Part shown: positions 1-9,824 of the stretch, piece by piece | Position numbering within the stretch: the stretch's first letter is position 1 | How the letters are laid out: the number at the start of each line of letters is the position of its first letter | Assembly (NCBI GenBank): GCA_020636105.1 | Contig: JACJYL010000002.1 | Span: forward strand, 744,001-808,000 | DNA: 64,000 bases | Origin: Lewinellaceae bacterium | GTDB taxonomy: Bacteria; Bacteroidota; Bacteroidia; Chitinophagales; Saprospiraceae | Reading direction: 5' to 3' | Made by a program: the position numbers and the translations under genes | The notes under the pieces: model-generated | What the model saw: only the letters and a program-made list of their open reading frames with translations | Told to the model about the DNA's origin: nothing | Database searches by the model: none

Positions 1-3000
1 AGGGTATCATCCGAAATGCTTGTCCACACATAGGCGATTGATAATCCGGTGGAGGATTCTGTCCCATCCAAAAAGACCGTTTGCTGGGTACAAGTCAGCG
101 TATCCGAAGGCCCCGCCTCAGCGACCGGCACCCCTTCATTGGCAAAAACCTCTGCCGATAAGGTGTCGCTTATTCCAATGGCAGGATTGGTTACGATCAG
201 GGTATAAAGACCAGCGCATATCACCTGAATATCCTGTGTGGTCGAATTGGTCAGGATACATCCGGGCGCAGGTCCTTCCCAGGCGTAAACATAATTCGGG
301 TTGGGGGGCGTTACTTCAGTGTCTACAAAGGTAATAGATTCTCCACAGGTGATTGGTTGGGGCTCATAAGCCAGGCTTACTTCAAAATCACAATCCAATA
401 CGACTTGAATGCCGGCCGTATCGATGCACACCTGGTTAATACTTGAAACCACCAATTGATAAAATCCGGGTTGGGAAACCGTCGGCGAATTCCCGCTTAA
501 AGCCACGGGCTGCCCGTCTAATAACCATTGGTAAATGGCCAGGGAAGACGCAGAGCCATCCAGTGTCACTGTCCCGGTTTCACAGGAGATAATAGCACTA
601 TCAGGCAAAATGGCAAACAGCGCTGCAGGATCCGTTGATACGACCACCGTATCCCTTGCCTGGCAGCCGGAATCTACATCCGTCAAGGCTAAATAATAGG
701 TACCGGGGCAACTGATGGTTACCACCAAATCATCCGCCGGGGTTTCTATACAAGGGCCCGTCCATTGAACCGCCAGGTTTTGTGTAACATCAGAATTGGA
801 TCCGTCCAGGATAAGACTTTCATCACCACAGGTGAACTCCTGGTCCGGCCCCCCATCAACATAAGGAATCTGCTGGTCAGCCCCGAAAATAACCGTAGAA
901 GTATCCCGGCAGCCATTGATCTCATTGATGACTTCCAACTGGTAAACGCCTGAAGAATCAGCAGCATTAAAAGGCCCGCCAGGAGGTTGGGTAAAGTGTC
1001 CATCTGAGGTGATCCATGTGTAGGTAAACTCCGCTCCCATGGACGTATTCGGTCCTCCCAAAGGCAATTCAGTAATATCACATGTGAGAATACCATCCTG
1101 GCCCGCATCCGCGACTGGACGAAGGGTATCTTTTACCACCGTGACCATGGTTGAATTTTCACAAAAATTGAACATATTGGTTACCGTTAGGGTATAAACA
1201 CCTTGTAGATTGATCAGCGGATTGGCAATATCATTACTTCCAACTATTCCGGGCCCCGACCATTCAAAGAGCAGGCTGTCCTGCGGGGTTGAGCCGCTGC
1301 CGTCCAGCACCAGTTGATCCTGTAAACAATTGAGTGTATCGGGAGTGGCAATAATGGCGGAAGGCGATTCATGATTGCCTGTTACCAAAACGCTGTCCGT
1401 AGCCATGCAGCCATTTTCCTGATTTTCGACCTGGAAATAATACGTCCCGGCACAGGAAACGGTGATGTCCGGATCCGTCGGTAAGGTTTCAATACAAGGT
1501 CCGGTCCAGTTGGACGCATAAATGCTTCCGGTGGAAGACCCTGCTGAAGAAAGCGATCCATCCAGGGTCAGGCAGTTGATCACAAATCCATCGCCGGCTT
1601 CTGCAATTGGAGCAAGGGTGTCTATGGTAATGGTTACTGAAGATGTATCCCTGCACCCGTTTTCCAAATCTCTGACGACCAGAGTGTATGCCCCCGCTCC
1701 ATCCACGACGGGCATTTTTATGTTTGAGGCGGAGACAAAATGTCCCGTGGGAGTTGTCCATTGATAACCTATCCCGGGCCCCATCGTAGTGGCCGGACCA
1801 CCAAGAGTGACCGTAGGTTGTGCGCAGGTAATGGTATCCGGCAAACCGGCATCGGCCATCGGGGCGGCAAAAGATTCAATTACGATAACGGTATCCCTGT
1901 TAAAGCAGGTGGTCGTATTGAGCGTTGCTGAAACTTCCAGGAAAATCGTATCTGCCTGTTCCACCATCAAAAGTAAACCTGACCCCAGGAATTGTCCCTG
2001 AATATTGTACCAACCATAGGTAAGTTGTCCCTGTGGTTGAGAGCCGCTGCCATTCAAAAAAATGCCCTGGTTAAAACAATTGATGGTATCCGGTGCTGTG
2101 ACCAGGGCAGTTACCTGCAATACATTCAATGTTAAATTCACGGTACTGTCACAACCGGCCGCAGAAGTCATCAATACCGAATAAACACCTTGTTCCGTAA
2201 AGGTACTATCCCCAACCGCAAAACTATCTCCGGCGCATATTGTAACATTTCTGTCAACAAAAACAGGCTGGAGTACCGTCAGGTTCAGATTTACAATACT
2301 ATCGCAACCCAGGGCATAGGTTTGTAAAGTGTCGGAAAACAATCCCGAGTTGAAATAAACGGAAGGGCCAATCTGTACCGAATCTCCGAGACAAATGGTT
2401 GAATCCACTACAATTATGGGGGATTGTTCCAAATGCAGATTCACATTCACAATACTGTCACAACCGGCGTAATTAAGCAAAGTGATGGTATGCAACCCTT
2501 CTTCCATCAGCGTAGTATCGCCCACCATGATGGAATCTCCCGCGCATATCGTTTGTTCAAAACTTACAGGATCCGGAGTGGCAACAATATGGATGAGCAT
2601 ACAACTATCCGTAAGCTTGCCGCAAAACCAGGGCGTCAGGCTATTGAGTGAATCTCTGAAGACATCCAACCTAAGCGTTCCGTCGGCGACAGGAAGACTG
2701 TCCAGTTCGGTAAGGCGATAAGAAAGGCCACAGACTTCGTATTGACCTGCTGGATAATTCAGTAAATTGAGGGTAGTGTCATAGGCAATGAGCAAGCTAT
2801 CCTCATATATTGTGTATTGGTAGCCATATTCGGAAGTATCGGCAGGCCCCGTGATAAAAAACATTTCCGGATCAAATATCAGGCTGGAATCCCCTTCACA
2901 GGTCAGCAGATCAGGCTCATTGATTTCTCCGGGCACGGCAAAACAACAATCCACGCCCCGCGAATCGCAAAAGATCAGCCGGATAAAAACGAATGCCCCG

Positions 3001-3521
3001 GGATAATTTGACGGATCATTATTGATGGTAAAAGTCCACTGTCCATTGACCGGACCGGTATTAAAATCTTCCAGGCAGCCGTTATAAGGATGATAAGAGC
3101 CGTCGTATTGTCCACCAGACACAAAATTATTGGGTTGATCATTATCCCATTGGGCCAGGTACCCCAGGTCAGGCATCGCCGTTTCGCTGCATTGAACGAA
3201 GGTGATTTTCCATTTGGTAAAAAAGGTAAAAGCAAAAGGATCGTCCGTATTCGGCCCGATCAGGTCCACCGTTTGACCGGCAGGAGAGGTCAGGGAAACT
3301 TCGAGGTTTTCCGAAAGCTGGTGGAAGAAATGCAGTTCTACTCCACACAACCCCTGCATGGGGTCGGAAAGGTCGTTGTTAAAATAATCTGTAAGGGTAA
3401 AATCAACAGTAGAGGTACTGTTTGTCTGAATAAGAATAGTATCCGCCAGGCCGCAGTTTTGCGTTTTGGCAGCAATGGGAATGATGAAAATAAAAAACAA
3501 AATGAGTAAACGATGCCTCAT
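1..3521 (-). CDS. Giant secreted Ig/PKD-like repeat protein (C-terminus beyond window)
   Basis: This reading frame is open from an ATG at 3521 to the left edge, so at least 1173 residues are visible and the C-terminus is missing. Residues 1-20 form a hydrophobic signal peptide. Residues about 25-190 resemble a proprotein-convertase P-like beta domain (a GPVNGQWTFTINND stretch). Residues about 310-473 hold three short repeats of the type CDSxVNLxLxV with CxGDS. From about 473 onward Ig/PKD-like repeats of 80-100 residues follow, each with paired Cys, an LDGS motif, a central Trp and a G-x-Y-x-L-x-V strand. Such proteins in Bacteroidota are usually exported by the type IX system through a C-terminal sorting domain, expected to the left of this window. 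Role probably adhesion or surface matrix; substrate unknown. Confidence 0.85.
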   Translation of the reverse strand, partial: MRHRLLILFFIFIIPIAAKTQNCGLADTILIQTNSTSTVDFTLTDYFNNDLSDPMQGLCGVELHFFHQLSENLEVSLTSPAGQTVDLIGPNTDDPFAFTFFTKWKITFVQCSETAMPDLGYLAQWDNDQPNNFVSGGQYDGSYHPYNGCLEDFNTGPVNGQWTFTINNDPSNYPGAFVFIRLIFCDSRGVDCCFAVPGEINEPDLLTCEGDSSLIFDPEMFFITGPADTSEYGYQYTIYEDSLLIAYDTTLNLLNYPAGQYEVCGLSYRLTELDSLPVADGTLRLDVFRDSLNSLTPWFCGKLTDSCMLIHIVATPDPVSFEQTICAGDSIMVGDTTLMEEGLHTITLLNYAGCDSIVNVNLHLEQSPIIVVDSTICLGDSVQIGPSVYFNSGLFSDTLQTYALGCDSIVNLNLTVLQPVFVDRNVTICAGDSFAVGDSTFTEQGVYSVLMTSAAGCDSTVNLTLNVLQVTALVTAPDTINCFNQGIFLNGSGSQPQGQLTYGWYNIQGQFLGSGLLLMVEQADTIFLEVSATLNTTTCFNRDTVIVIESFAAPMADAGLPDTITCAQPTVTLGGPATTMGPGIGYQWTTPTGHFVSASNIKMPVVDGAGAYTLVVRDLENGCRDTSSVTITIDTLAPIAEAGDGFVINCLTLDGSLSSAGSSTGSIYASNWTGPCIETLPTDPDITVSCAGTYYFQVENQENGCMATDSVLVTGNHESPSAIIATPDTLNCLQDQLVLDGSGSTPQDSLLFEWSGPGIVGSNDIANPLINLQGVYTLTVTNMFNFCENSTMVTVVKDTLRPVADAGQDGILTCDITELPLGGPNTSMGAEFTYTWITSDGHFTQPPGGPFNAADSSGVYQLEVINEINGCRDTSTVIFGADQQIPYVDGGPDQEFTCGDESLILDGSNSDVTQNLAVQWTGPCIETPADDLVVTISCPGTYYLALTDVDSGCQARDTVVVSTDPAALFAILPDSAIISCETGTVTLDGSASSLAIYQWLLDGQPVALSGNSPTVSQPGFYQLVVSSINQVCIDTAGIQVVLDCDFEVSLAYEPQPITCGESITFVDTEVTPPNPNYVYAWEGPAPGCILTNSTTQDIQVICAGLYTLIVTNPAIGISDTLSAEVFANEGVPVAEAGPSDTLTCTQQTVFLDGTESSTGLSIAYVWTSISDDT

Positions 3522-3556
3522 ATATTAAAGTTCATGGGATGTGGGACAATGGTTTA

Positions 3557-3620
3557 ATGCGTGAATGATTCAATGCGTGAAATACTCAATGTGAGAATGA
3601 TTCAATGCGTGAATGATTCA
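3557..3620. repeat. Degenerate short tandem repeat, unit near TGCGTGAATGATTCAA
   Basis: The gap between aroB and the giant secreted protein holds three to four imperfect copies of a roughly 16-base unit (TGCGTGAATGATTCAA). It lies within 40 bases upstream of the start codon at 3521. A fragment at about 3689-3703 (CCAGCAACCAGCTAC) resembles the repeat arrays at 13470 and 35929. No protein is encoded here. Confidence 0.7.
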
Positions 3621-3759
3621 GGGTTTTATGGGAATAAAGTTTTAACAATTCTTTCATTTGTTCTTGTAGCCTTTACTTAATTGTCACAAACCAGCAACCA
3701 GCTACAAAGATGCTTTTAGAACGCAATTCGCTGGTTGTATGTTTTGAGTTCGGGTAATC

Positions 3760-4836
3760 TTAATTACACACTCCCTGAATTTTCCCATTAAAATAATCCA
3801 GGCTTTCCTCAATAAGCTGCCGATTACACGTCCTGTTCACTGCCACCTCCCCTATTGCGGGAAGCAGGCTAAAATTGATCAACCCGTCTTCATTTTTTTT
3901 GTCCTGCTCCATCAAAGCGATGAAGGTCGGGTATAAGTTCTTGTCAAAAGGGTAAAGATCGTAAGTTTTGAGGAGGAAATCAGTGATCTCTTCCAGTGCC
4001 TCAGCCGATAGTCCCTCCTGCTTATAAGACAAATAGGCCTCGGCGATCATCCCGGCAGCGATGGCTTCCCCGTGTAAAAGGGGCCGGTCGGTTTCCAGGG
4101 CATAACCTTCCAGGGCATGGCCAATGGTATGTCCAAAATTCAGGGCTTTGCGAAGGCCTTTTTCAAGTGGATCTTCCTCCACGATGCGTTTTTTAACCTG
4201 TAAGGAAGGGAGGATAAATTCAACCCAATGGACCGCGTCCAAGGCTTTTACGGCTTTGATCTTTTCCCACTCCGTTTTATCGGCGATCAGTCCGTGTTTG
4301 ATCAGTTCGGCAAAACCGCTTCGGGTTTCTTCGAAGGAAAGGGTTTTGATAAAGGCAGGATCGACAAAGACGGCCTGTGGGTTTTTGAACAGACCAATAC
4401 TGTTTTTTACCTGCATAAAATCTATCCCGAGTTTTCCTCCGATAGAGGCATCCACCTGTGACAACAATGTTGTGGGCAGTTGGATGAAATCCATCCCACG
4501 TTTAAAGGTAGAAGCGCAAAATCCGCCCATATCCCCGATGACGCCACCGCCCAGGTTGATGAGTAATGAATGACGATCCGCCTGGCCGTTCATCATTTCC
4601 GACCAGATGGTCTGGCAGGTCCCAATATGTTTATGAATCTCCCCGGAAGGAATCCGGATGAGGTGGATGTCGAGATCCGGCAGACCATTTTTGAGCAAAG
4701 GCAAACAGTGCCGCTCGGTATTTTCGTCTACCAATACAAAGTGCCTGGAATATTTCCGGGCTTTCAGGAACGTTCCAAGTTCTTCCTCTAATTTTCCAAC
4801 GTAAATATTGTAGCTCCCCAGTTGAATGATTTCCAT
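3760..4836 (-). CDS. aroB: 3-dehydroquinate synthase
   Basis: Second step of the shikimate pathway: conversion of DAHP to 3-dehydroquinate, NAD- and metal-dependent, cytoplasmic. The protein has the family hallmarks: a glycine-rich NAD motif NLGGGVIGDMGGF, the PTTLLSQVDASIGGK stretch with active-site Lys/Asp, and the metal-binding LNFGHTIGHALE helix. Length 358 residues is usual. I start at ATG 4836 (MEIIQLG); a TTG nine bases upstream would overlap the stop codon of the previous gene. The start lies only five bases after the TGA of the BatE-like gene, so the two are probably cotranscribed although functionally unrelated. Confidence 0.95.
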   Translation of the reverse strand: MEIIQLGSYNIYVGKLEEELGTFLKARKYSRHFVLVDENTERHCLPLLKNGLPDLDIHLIRIPSGEIHKHIGTCQTIWSEMMNGQADRHSLLINLGGGVIGDMGGFCASTFKRGMDFIQLPTTLLSQVDASIGGKLGIDFMQVKNSIGLFKNPQAVFVDPAFIKTLSFEETRSGFAELIKHGLIADKTEWEKIKAVKALDAVHWVEFILPSLQVKKRIVEEDPLEKGLRKALNFGHTIGHALEGYALETDRPLLHGEAIAAGMIAEAYLSYKQEGLSAEALEEITDFLLKTYDLYPFDKNLYPTFIALMEQDKKNEDGLINFSLLPAIGEVAVNRTCNRQLIEESLDYFNGKIQGVCN

Positions 4837-4841
4837 TGAGA

Positions 4842-5606
4842 TCAAATATTTTCAAATACCTCTTGCCGAATCCAGCCGATTTCGCCGTTGGGCAATTGTA
4901 CTTTATGCCAGTCTCCGATTATATCTATCAGTTTTATTTTTGTTCCCGCCGGTATTTCGGTTAAATCCTGGTCTGATTCGGGGGCCGACTTCAGTGCTGT
5001 TCCTGACTGCAAAACGATGGCCGATTCATGCTGAGCGGCCATTTTCACCCGGCTGCTCGCCAGCAAAAAAGGCAAAATACAAACCGACAGAAAAAAGATT
5101 CCCAGGAAAAAGCCGAGTTTTCTGTTCCCTCGTTTTTTTCCTAGCAGCCAGACGATGCCGCCCGCCATTCCGGCCCATAATAAAAAGAGCCCCAAAATGC
5201 TCCAGCCAGTGGAAGGAATAAAATCGGCCAGGGTGCGCCACCAGTTGTTTAGAAAATATTCAGGAACTTCCTCTAAAGGTCTGATGATCCGTCCGTTGGC
5301 CAGGGACAGGTTGTATTGATAATCCTCATTGCGTGGATTTAATTTCAGTGCCTTTTCAAAAAAGAGAATGGCCTCCGGTATTTTGTTTAGGCGGTAATAG
5401 GTATTTCCCAGGTTGTAATAAAGTGCTGCAGTCTGATACCCTTCTTCTACGAGACCGGCATACAGGTCGGCAGCTTCCTGGTAATTCTCTTCGATATAAG
5501 CGTTATTGGCACGCTCAAACTTTTCTTCAACTTCCCGAGGCATTGCCAACACGGGAAAAAAAAGAAACAGAAAAAACAACATTTTTTTATTCAAAGACAT
5601 CTTCAT
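4842..5606 (-). CDS. BatE-like TPR and SH3-domain membrane protein
   Basis: 254 residues: a signal peptide (about 1-21), two to three TPR units (about 28-105, with YYNLGNTYYRLNKIPEAI), two transmembrane segments (about 130-155 and 165-185), and a C-terminal bacterial SH3 domain (about 190-254, ending GEIGWIRQEVF). This order is that of BatE in the Bacteroides aerotolerance (bat) operons, where it is thought to help a periplasmic/envelope complex. Here the usual MoxR, BatA, BatB and BatC neighbours are absent; the gene sits between an EAD-type protein and aroB. An orphan BatE-like function is inferred. Confidence 0.75.
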   Translation of the reverse strand: MKMSLNKKMLFFLFLFFPVLAMPREVEEKFERANNAYIEENYQEAADLYAGLVEEGYQTAALYYNLGNTYYRLNKIPEAILFFEKALKLNPRNEDYQYNLSLANGRIIRPLEEVPEYFLNNWWRTLADFIPSTGWSILGLFLLWAGMAGGIVWLLGKKRGNRKLGFFLGIFFLSVCILPFLLASSRVKMAAQHESAIVLQSGTALKSAPESDQDLTEIPAGTKIKLIDIIGDWHKVQLPNGEIGWIRQEVFENI

Positions 5607-5660
5607 AAATGTTCAGTTATGAATTAAGCGCATAAAGCTACAAAAATGTTCAGGGGCAAC

Positions 5661-6995
5661 TTAATTCACAATGTTTAATATTCCTTCTATAATTTTTGAT
5701 TTCATCACTCCCAATTGTTCCGGAGTGGAAAGGTTTAAATTTTCCTTATGCCTGACATCCTGCCATTGGCTGCTCAGGAGAATGAGGTCCTTGAGTTCCT
5801 CCGGCGATTTTTCATTTTTTATAAGCAGGCTCAAGGCTTTTTCAACCTTCCCCTGTCCGATCATTTCTATGAAACCAGCTTTTTGGGCCTCGGAAGCCAC
5901 CACCTCTGCAGGTTCTTTGATCACAGTAACATCCTTGCTTTTAACTTTCGAGGCCACCAACCGCTCGAGGTTGTAAATCTGCTCTTCTGTCTGGTCGCAA
6001 AATCGCACGTAAACAATGGCACTTGGGCCGGATTTGGAAGCCATCTTTTTGGCGTTCCGGACCACCTGTTTCAGTAATTTCAAATCCGCGATTTCATCAT
6101 CGTCCCCCTTGAGCAGGTTGTAGGTACTGATGCCCAGTTTTGCCAGCACTTCAGAAAGAAACAAAGCCGTTTTGCATAGGAATAAAGAATTGTAAATATT
6201 GATATTCGACAAATCTCCCTCGCTTAAAAAAGTAATGGCTTGTTCCGATTCGATTTTGGTCTCATTATCTCCAAAAACAAACAGGTCGAAGTTGAACTTA
6301 TTGAATTCGTTCATGCTGTAAAACAGGTGATACAAGGCCTTGTAAGCATGTCCCAATCCGTAAAAAGTATTGTATTGGATAGAGCCGTTTTCATAGTATT
6401 TCTTGGCCAGGGCTTTTGAGGATTCTGATGCTTTTTCGATGAGAATATCGCCATTGCTGTAATCGTACTGCATCATGGCCTGCACACCGCCAATGTAAAA
6501 GCTTTCGGGCTCAAAATGATCGATAAAAGTCTGATACTGGCTCCCGAATTTATCGGCTTTTTGCAGGGCTTCTTTGGCTTCTTGCAGTTTTGCCAGTCCT
6601 GCACTAATATTTTGTTGACGGATGTCGTTTACCGCCATGTAATACAACAACAGGCCATTGGCAATATTCCAGTTTTCCTGCAATCCCAATTGTTCAAAAT
6701 TGCTCCGTGCCTGAGTCAATAATTCTATCGATTTCCCAATATTACCCGCCTGGGTAAATTCGAGCTGACTTTGAAAAAAACTCCAGAAAGATTCCAGTAC
6801 AAACCGGACGGTAGGGTGAGCATCGGGGCCCAATTGGTGGTACATTTCCTGCAATCCCTTAACGGCCACATTAGGTTCGTACTCAAAAAAGGTGTCAATT
6901 AAATCGTAAACCGATTTTTGATCCTCTGGGTTAAGCTGTTGAACGGGTAAGATATCCTGACTCATGTGTATTAGGTTTTGGTAATCAGTGTACAT
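5661..6995 (-). CDS. Helical-repeat protein with C-terminal EAD11-like adaptor domain
   Basis: 444 residues, cytoplasmic (no signal, no membrane segment). Residues about 20-310 are predicted mostly helical and TPR-like, rich in paired aromatic/Leu helices. The last 70 residues (375-444) read as a small helical domain: an IGQGKVEKALSLL helix, then an LKDLILLSSQWQDV helix, then a final helix ending IIEGILNIV. From family knowledge this matches the pattern of effector-associated domain 11 (I-x-x-G-x-x-EAL-x-x-L, ILLS, and I-x-x-x-LL-x-I), an adaptor module used in bacterial conflict systems to bring effectors to NTPase sensors. No effector or NTPase is adjacent. Start may be ATG 6995 or the later ATG at 6965. 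Function not established. Confidence 0.6.
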   Translation of the reverse strand: MYTDYQNLIHMSQDILPVQQLNPEDQKSVYDLIDTFFEYEPNVAVKGLQEMYHQLGPDAHPTVRFVLESFWSFFQSQLEFTQAGNIGKSIELLTQARSNFEQLGLQENWNIANGLLLYYMAVNDIRQQNISAGLAKLQEAKEALQKADKFGSQYQTFIDHFEPESFYIGGVQAMMQYDYSNGDILIEKASESSKALAKKYYENGSIQYNTFYGLGHAYKALYHLFYSMNEFNKFNFDLFVFGDNETKIESEQAITFLSEGDLSNINIYNSLFLCKTALFLSEVLAKLGISTYNLLKGDDDEIADLKLLKQVVRNAKKMASKSGPSAIVYVRFCDQTEEQIYNLERLVASKVKSKDVTVIKEPAEVVASEAQKAGFIEMIGQGKVEKALSLLIKNEKSPEELKDLILLSSQWQDVRHKENLNLSTPEQLGVMKSKIIEGILNIVN

Positions 6996-7091
6996 TTTAA
7001 ACTTTCCACGGAGCTATTTTATTTTATAAATGATTCATTCCGTAGCTTAAAAAAAAGTACCTTGGGAATTAAATCCCTTTTATTAATGTGC

Positions 7092-9044
7092 CTAATTCTT
7101 TTGCTTTATCTGTTGTTTTGCGGGCTTCTGTCCTGGCGGCGGTGCTCCACGACCTTCTTTTTCACCGGCTTCCGGATTTACCAAACCGACAGGTATTGTA
7201 ATCAAATTACGGCCGGGTTTTTCACCAAAAAGGTCATTGAGAGATTTTGGCCGAATCTTCTGTTCCCAACTGAAGCCTTTCAATTTCAGGCTTTCATGGT
7301 CGGCCTGTTGCATGGGCTTAAGGTTTGACTGTGGCGAAGTGATGAATTTGATCCGCTCCACCTGGTTATTGCCAAAAGAAAGGATCATTTCACTGCATAA
7401 AGTTTTGTTTACACCAATATAAGCATCCGATTCGTCCCGTGCATAATAAACCGTCTCCGCATTGCCTTCCACATACATTTTATGGATCTCGCCGTCACGA
7501 AATTCAACCCTTATATCCTTGCCCTTGATCTGGTTGAAAAACAACTCGTCCGGCGAATTGAGAATCAGGGCATTATCCCTCATAAATATTTTGTCGATCT
7601 GGTTTTTGGACAGCTGCATGTCCAGGGTATCTGCAACAAACTGGGAAGTGTCGGACCACATGATCGGATTCCCGTAAAAATGAAAAATGGAATCCACACT
7701 GCTGTAAGCCATGGAATCACACAATGCCTGCAGATCGCTTTTATAAACCCTAACATCCCTGAATGCCAGCAAAATACGGGAACTGTCTCCCTCCGATGAT
7801 ATTTTCTCCAAAGACAACAAGGTATCGGCCGCCATGAATAAAGAATCTCCCTCAAGTACATTAATCAGGTAGGGACGGCCCAACTTCCCTCCGGTAGCTC
7901 TAAGATAACCCGACTCTTTTTTATAAGCCGCCGTATCGCAAACAATGGTCAATTGTTCGGCCGTATCCCTCCAAATGACCTCCCCGATGGCGATGCCCAT
8001 CCCCGTTTCCTGCTCGTAATCTACCTGAGAAGCTTCCAGGATACGACCTTCATCCACAATAATGGATCGTCCGCGGGTGGAGTAGGTTTCATTTTTTCCG
8101 TCGTAAAATATTGAATTGGCTGTGATGTGACGGGTAGAATCCCTGAATTCAGCATTGCCCAGCAATGAAAGTTTATCGGTTGGCTCCTGGTATTTTATTC
8201 GCAAAGCCCTGGCATACTGGCTTTCATTTTCCATCTGGGCATGCCCTTTCAGGTTATACTCCTTCACCCTCCCGTCATAGGCGATGGTATCAGCTCTTGC
8301 CTTTCTGTTGGGGCCAAAATATTGGGCATTCTGCCGAAACTCGGCAAGATTATCTTCGGTTTCATAAAAACCGGATTCACAATAGATCCTGCTACTATCC
8401 ATGGTAATCAAAGTAGGGCCGGCATAAGTTACGATCTTTGTCTCCGTATTGAAGATCAGGGCATCTGCTCTAAGCACAAAATTGGTATCCACCACCTCAA
8501 CACTGTCTTTAAAATAGATCAGGTCTTCCTCAACGTAATAATACCCCAGTGCACTCCTCAGCTGAGTCTGCCCATTGGTCAATACCGCTCCATGAAGATA
8601 GGTGGCCGTTTTGGTGCTCAGATCATATTGAAGATGAGTGGTAAACAATCTTCGGTCGCCGGTCTGGAGAATTACGTTACCAGTGAGGTCCGCAATTTTC
8701 GTTTCAGCAGAATAAATCAGGGAATCGGAAAAAACAGTGACCGAATCTCCTTGTTGGATGATGATGTTGCCCAGGGCAAAAACATCCACTTCGTTTTCAA
8801 TAATGGCCGTATCGCAATACATAAAAACACTGTCCTGGCTCAACTCAACGCTTCCTGTCAGTTTTTGTATCATCTTACCCTCAGCCCGCATATAATCAAA
8901 GTAATCAGCTGCGTCAATATTGACCTTTTGGGAAGTAGTATCCTTCTTAGTCTGCCCGATGAGTAATCCCGGAATTAAGGAAAAGACACCCAAAACCACC
9001 AAAAACTTCATCGTCCGCATCAATTTACTTTTCATATTTTTCAT
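7092..9044 (-). CDS. OstA-like (LptA/LptD N-terminal-like) envelope protein
   Basis: 650 residues with an N-terminal signal peptide (hydrophobic to about residue 30, ending LLIGQ). From residue 40 to about 560 it consists of repeated short beta strands with the pattern of the OstA/LptA beta-jellyroll (for example ALGNIIIQQGDSVTVFSDSL and VTYAGPTLITMDSSRIYCE), extended over many more turns than Escherichia coli LptA. The last 60 residues are proline/lysine rich and disordered. Large OstA-like proteins in Bacteroidota are thought to form periplasmic bridges for lipopolysaccharide transport. The neighbours do not include lpt genes. Family call is firm; exact role is inference. Confidence 0.8.
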   Translation of the reverse strand: MKNMKSKLMRTMKFLVVLGVFSLIPGLLIGQTKKDTTSQKVNIDAADYFDYMRAEGKMIQKLTGSVELSQDSVFMYCDTAIIENEVDVFALGNIIIQQGDSVTVFSDSLIYSAETKIADLTGNVILQTGDRRLFTTHLQYDLSTKTATYLHGAVLTNGQTQLRSALGYYYVEEDLIYFKDSVEVVDTNFVLRADALIFNTETKIVTYAGPTLITMDSSRIYCESGFYETEDNLAEFRQNAQYFGPNRKARADTIAYDGRVKEYNLKGHAQMENESQYARALRIKYQEPTDKLSLLGNAEFRDSTRHITANSIFYDGKNETYSTRGRSIIVDEGRILEASQVDYEQETGMGIAIGEVIWRDTAEQLTIVCDTAAYKKESGYLRATGGKLGRPYLINVLEGDSLFMAADTLLSLEKISSEGDSSRILLAFRDVRVYKSDLQALCDSMAYSSVDSIFHFYGNPIMWSDTSQFVADTLDMQLSKNQIDKIFMRDNALILNSPDELFFNQIKGKDIRVEFRDGEIHKMYVEGNAETVYYARDESDAYIGVNKTLCSEMILSFGNNQVERIKFITSPQSNLKPMQQADHESLKLKGFSWEQKIRPKSLNDLFGEKPGRNLITIPVGLVNPEAGEKEGRGAPPPGQKPAKQQIKQKN

Positions 9045-9260
9045 CCAATATCCGGAAGTGATGTTCTAGGTGATAAACGGTAAAAAACAACATACTGTGT
9101 ATCATTTATTCAATTATTAAAAACCGGCAAAGCGTAAAAAAATTGTTTCTGAACCACTAAAGTTAAGACTTTCATTCCTAATGAATTCATTCTTCCCGGC
9201 TTCTGTTCCCTTGAAACAGGAAAAAACAAATACGTTGTCTGAATTTTAACGGTGAACCTG

Positions 9261-9268
9261 TATATTTG
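9261..9268 (+). promoter_or_regulatory. Candidate -7 box TATATTTG of the DUF4293 gene
   Basis: Perfect match to the Bacteroidota -7 consensus TAnnTTTG, 18 bases before ATG 9287. A TTG lies at 9235-9237, slightly further upstream than ideal for the -33 element. Confidence 0.5.
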
Positions 9269-9286
9269 CCCACAAAAATAAAAACT

Positions 9287-9727
9287 ATGATCCAAAGAAT
9301 TCAATCTGTTTTTTTGCTGCTGGCGACAGGATCGGCATTTGGCCTGTTTGGGTTGCCTTTTGCGAAGACTGACGTGGCAGTGGCCGGTTCATCATTATTC
9401 AGTGACCAAATTTACAACATTCTGGACGATACCGTGGTACTTGCATTGTTTTGTGCGGCGGGAATCCTTGCATTTTTGGCTATTTTTCTTTTTAAAAATC
9501 GTAATTTACAAAGCAGGCTTGCCCTACTTTCCATTTTGGTCATGTTAGGCGGAATTGGCTGGGCCATTTACCAATTCTCTCTGGATGCTGCTGCAAAGGG
9601 TGCTGAAGTTATTCATTATTCTGCAGGCATAACACTTCCTTTTCTGGGAATTATTTTTGCTGCGCTTGCCGCTCGATTCATTAAAAAAGACGATAAGCTC
9701 GTAAAGTCGATGGATCGTTTGCGTTGA
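9287..9727 (+). CDS. DUF4293-family integral membrane protein
   Basis: 146 residues with four predicted transmembrane segments (about 5-25, 48-70, 77-97, 107-130) and a charged C-terminal tail. The start MIQRIQSVFLLLA and overall arrangement are typical of the DUF4293 family, found in Bacteroidota and without known function. I chose ATG 9287, directly after a -7 box, over a non-ATG start at 9266 that would include the promoter. It converges on the exbD genes and the two share a terminator hairpin. Confidence 0.75.
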   Translation: MIQRIQSVFLLLATGSAFGLFGLPFAKTDVAVAGSSLFSDQIYNILDDTVVLALFCAAGILAFLAIFLFKNRNLQSRLALLSILVMLGGIGWAIYQFSLDAAAKGAEVIHYSAGITLPFLGIIFAALAARFIKKDDKLVKSMDRLR

Positions 9728-9824
9728 TTTTCCATTTGAATAAATATACCCGCCGGAATAATTTTCCAGGGAAAGCAGGATTTCATAATGAGATCCCACA
9801 GCATTAACCCTTGATTAAGCACAT

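Noticed and set aside
20..334. Plus-strand frame in the first 334 bases
   Set aside because: Antisense shadow of the giant secreted protein, low-complexity Pro/Arg composition.
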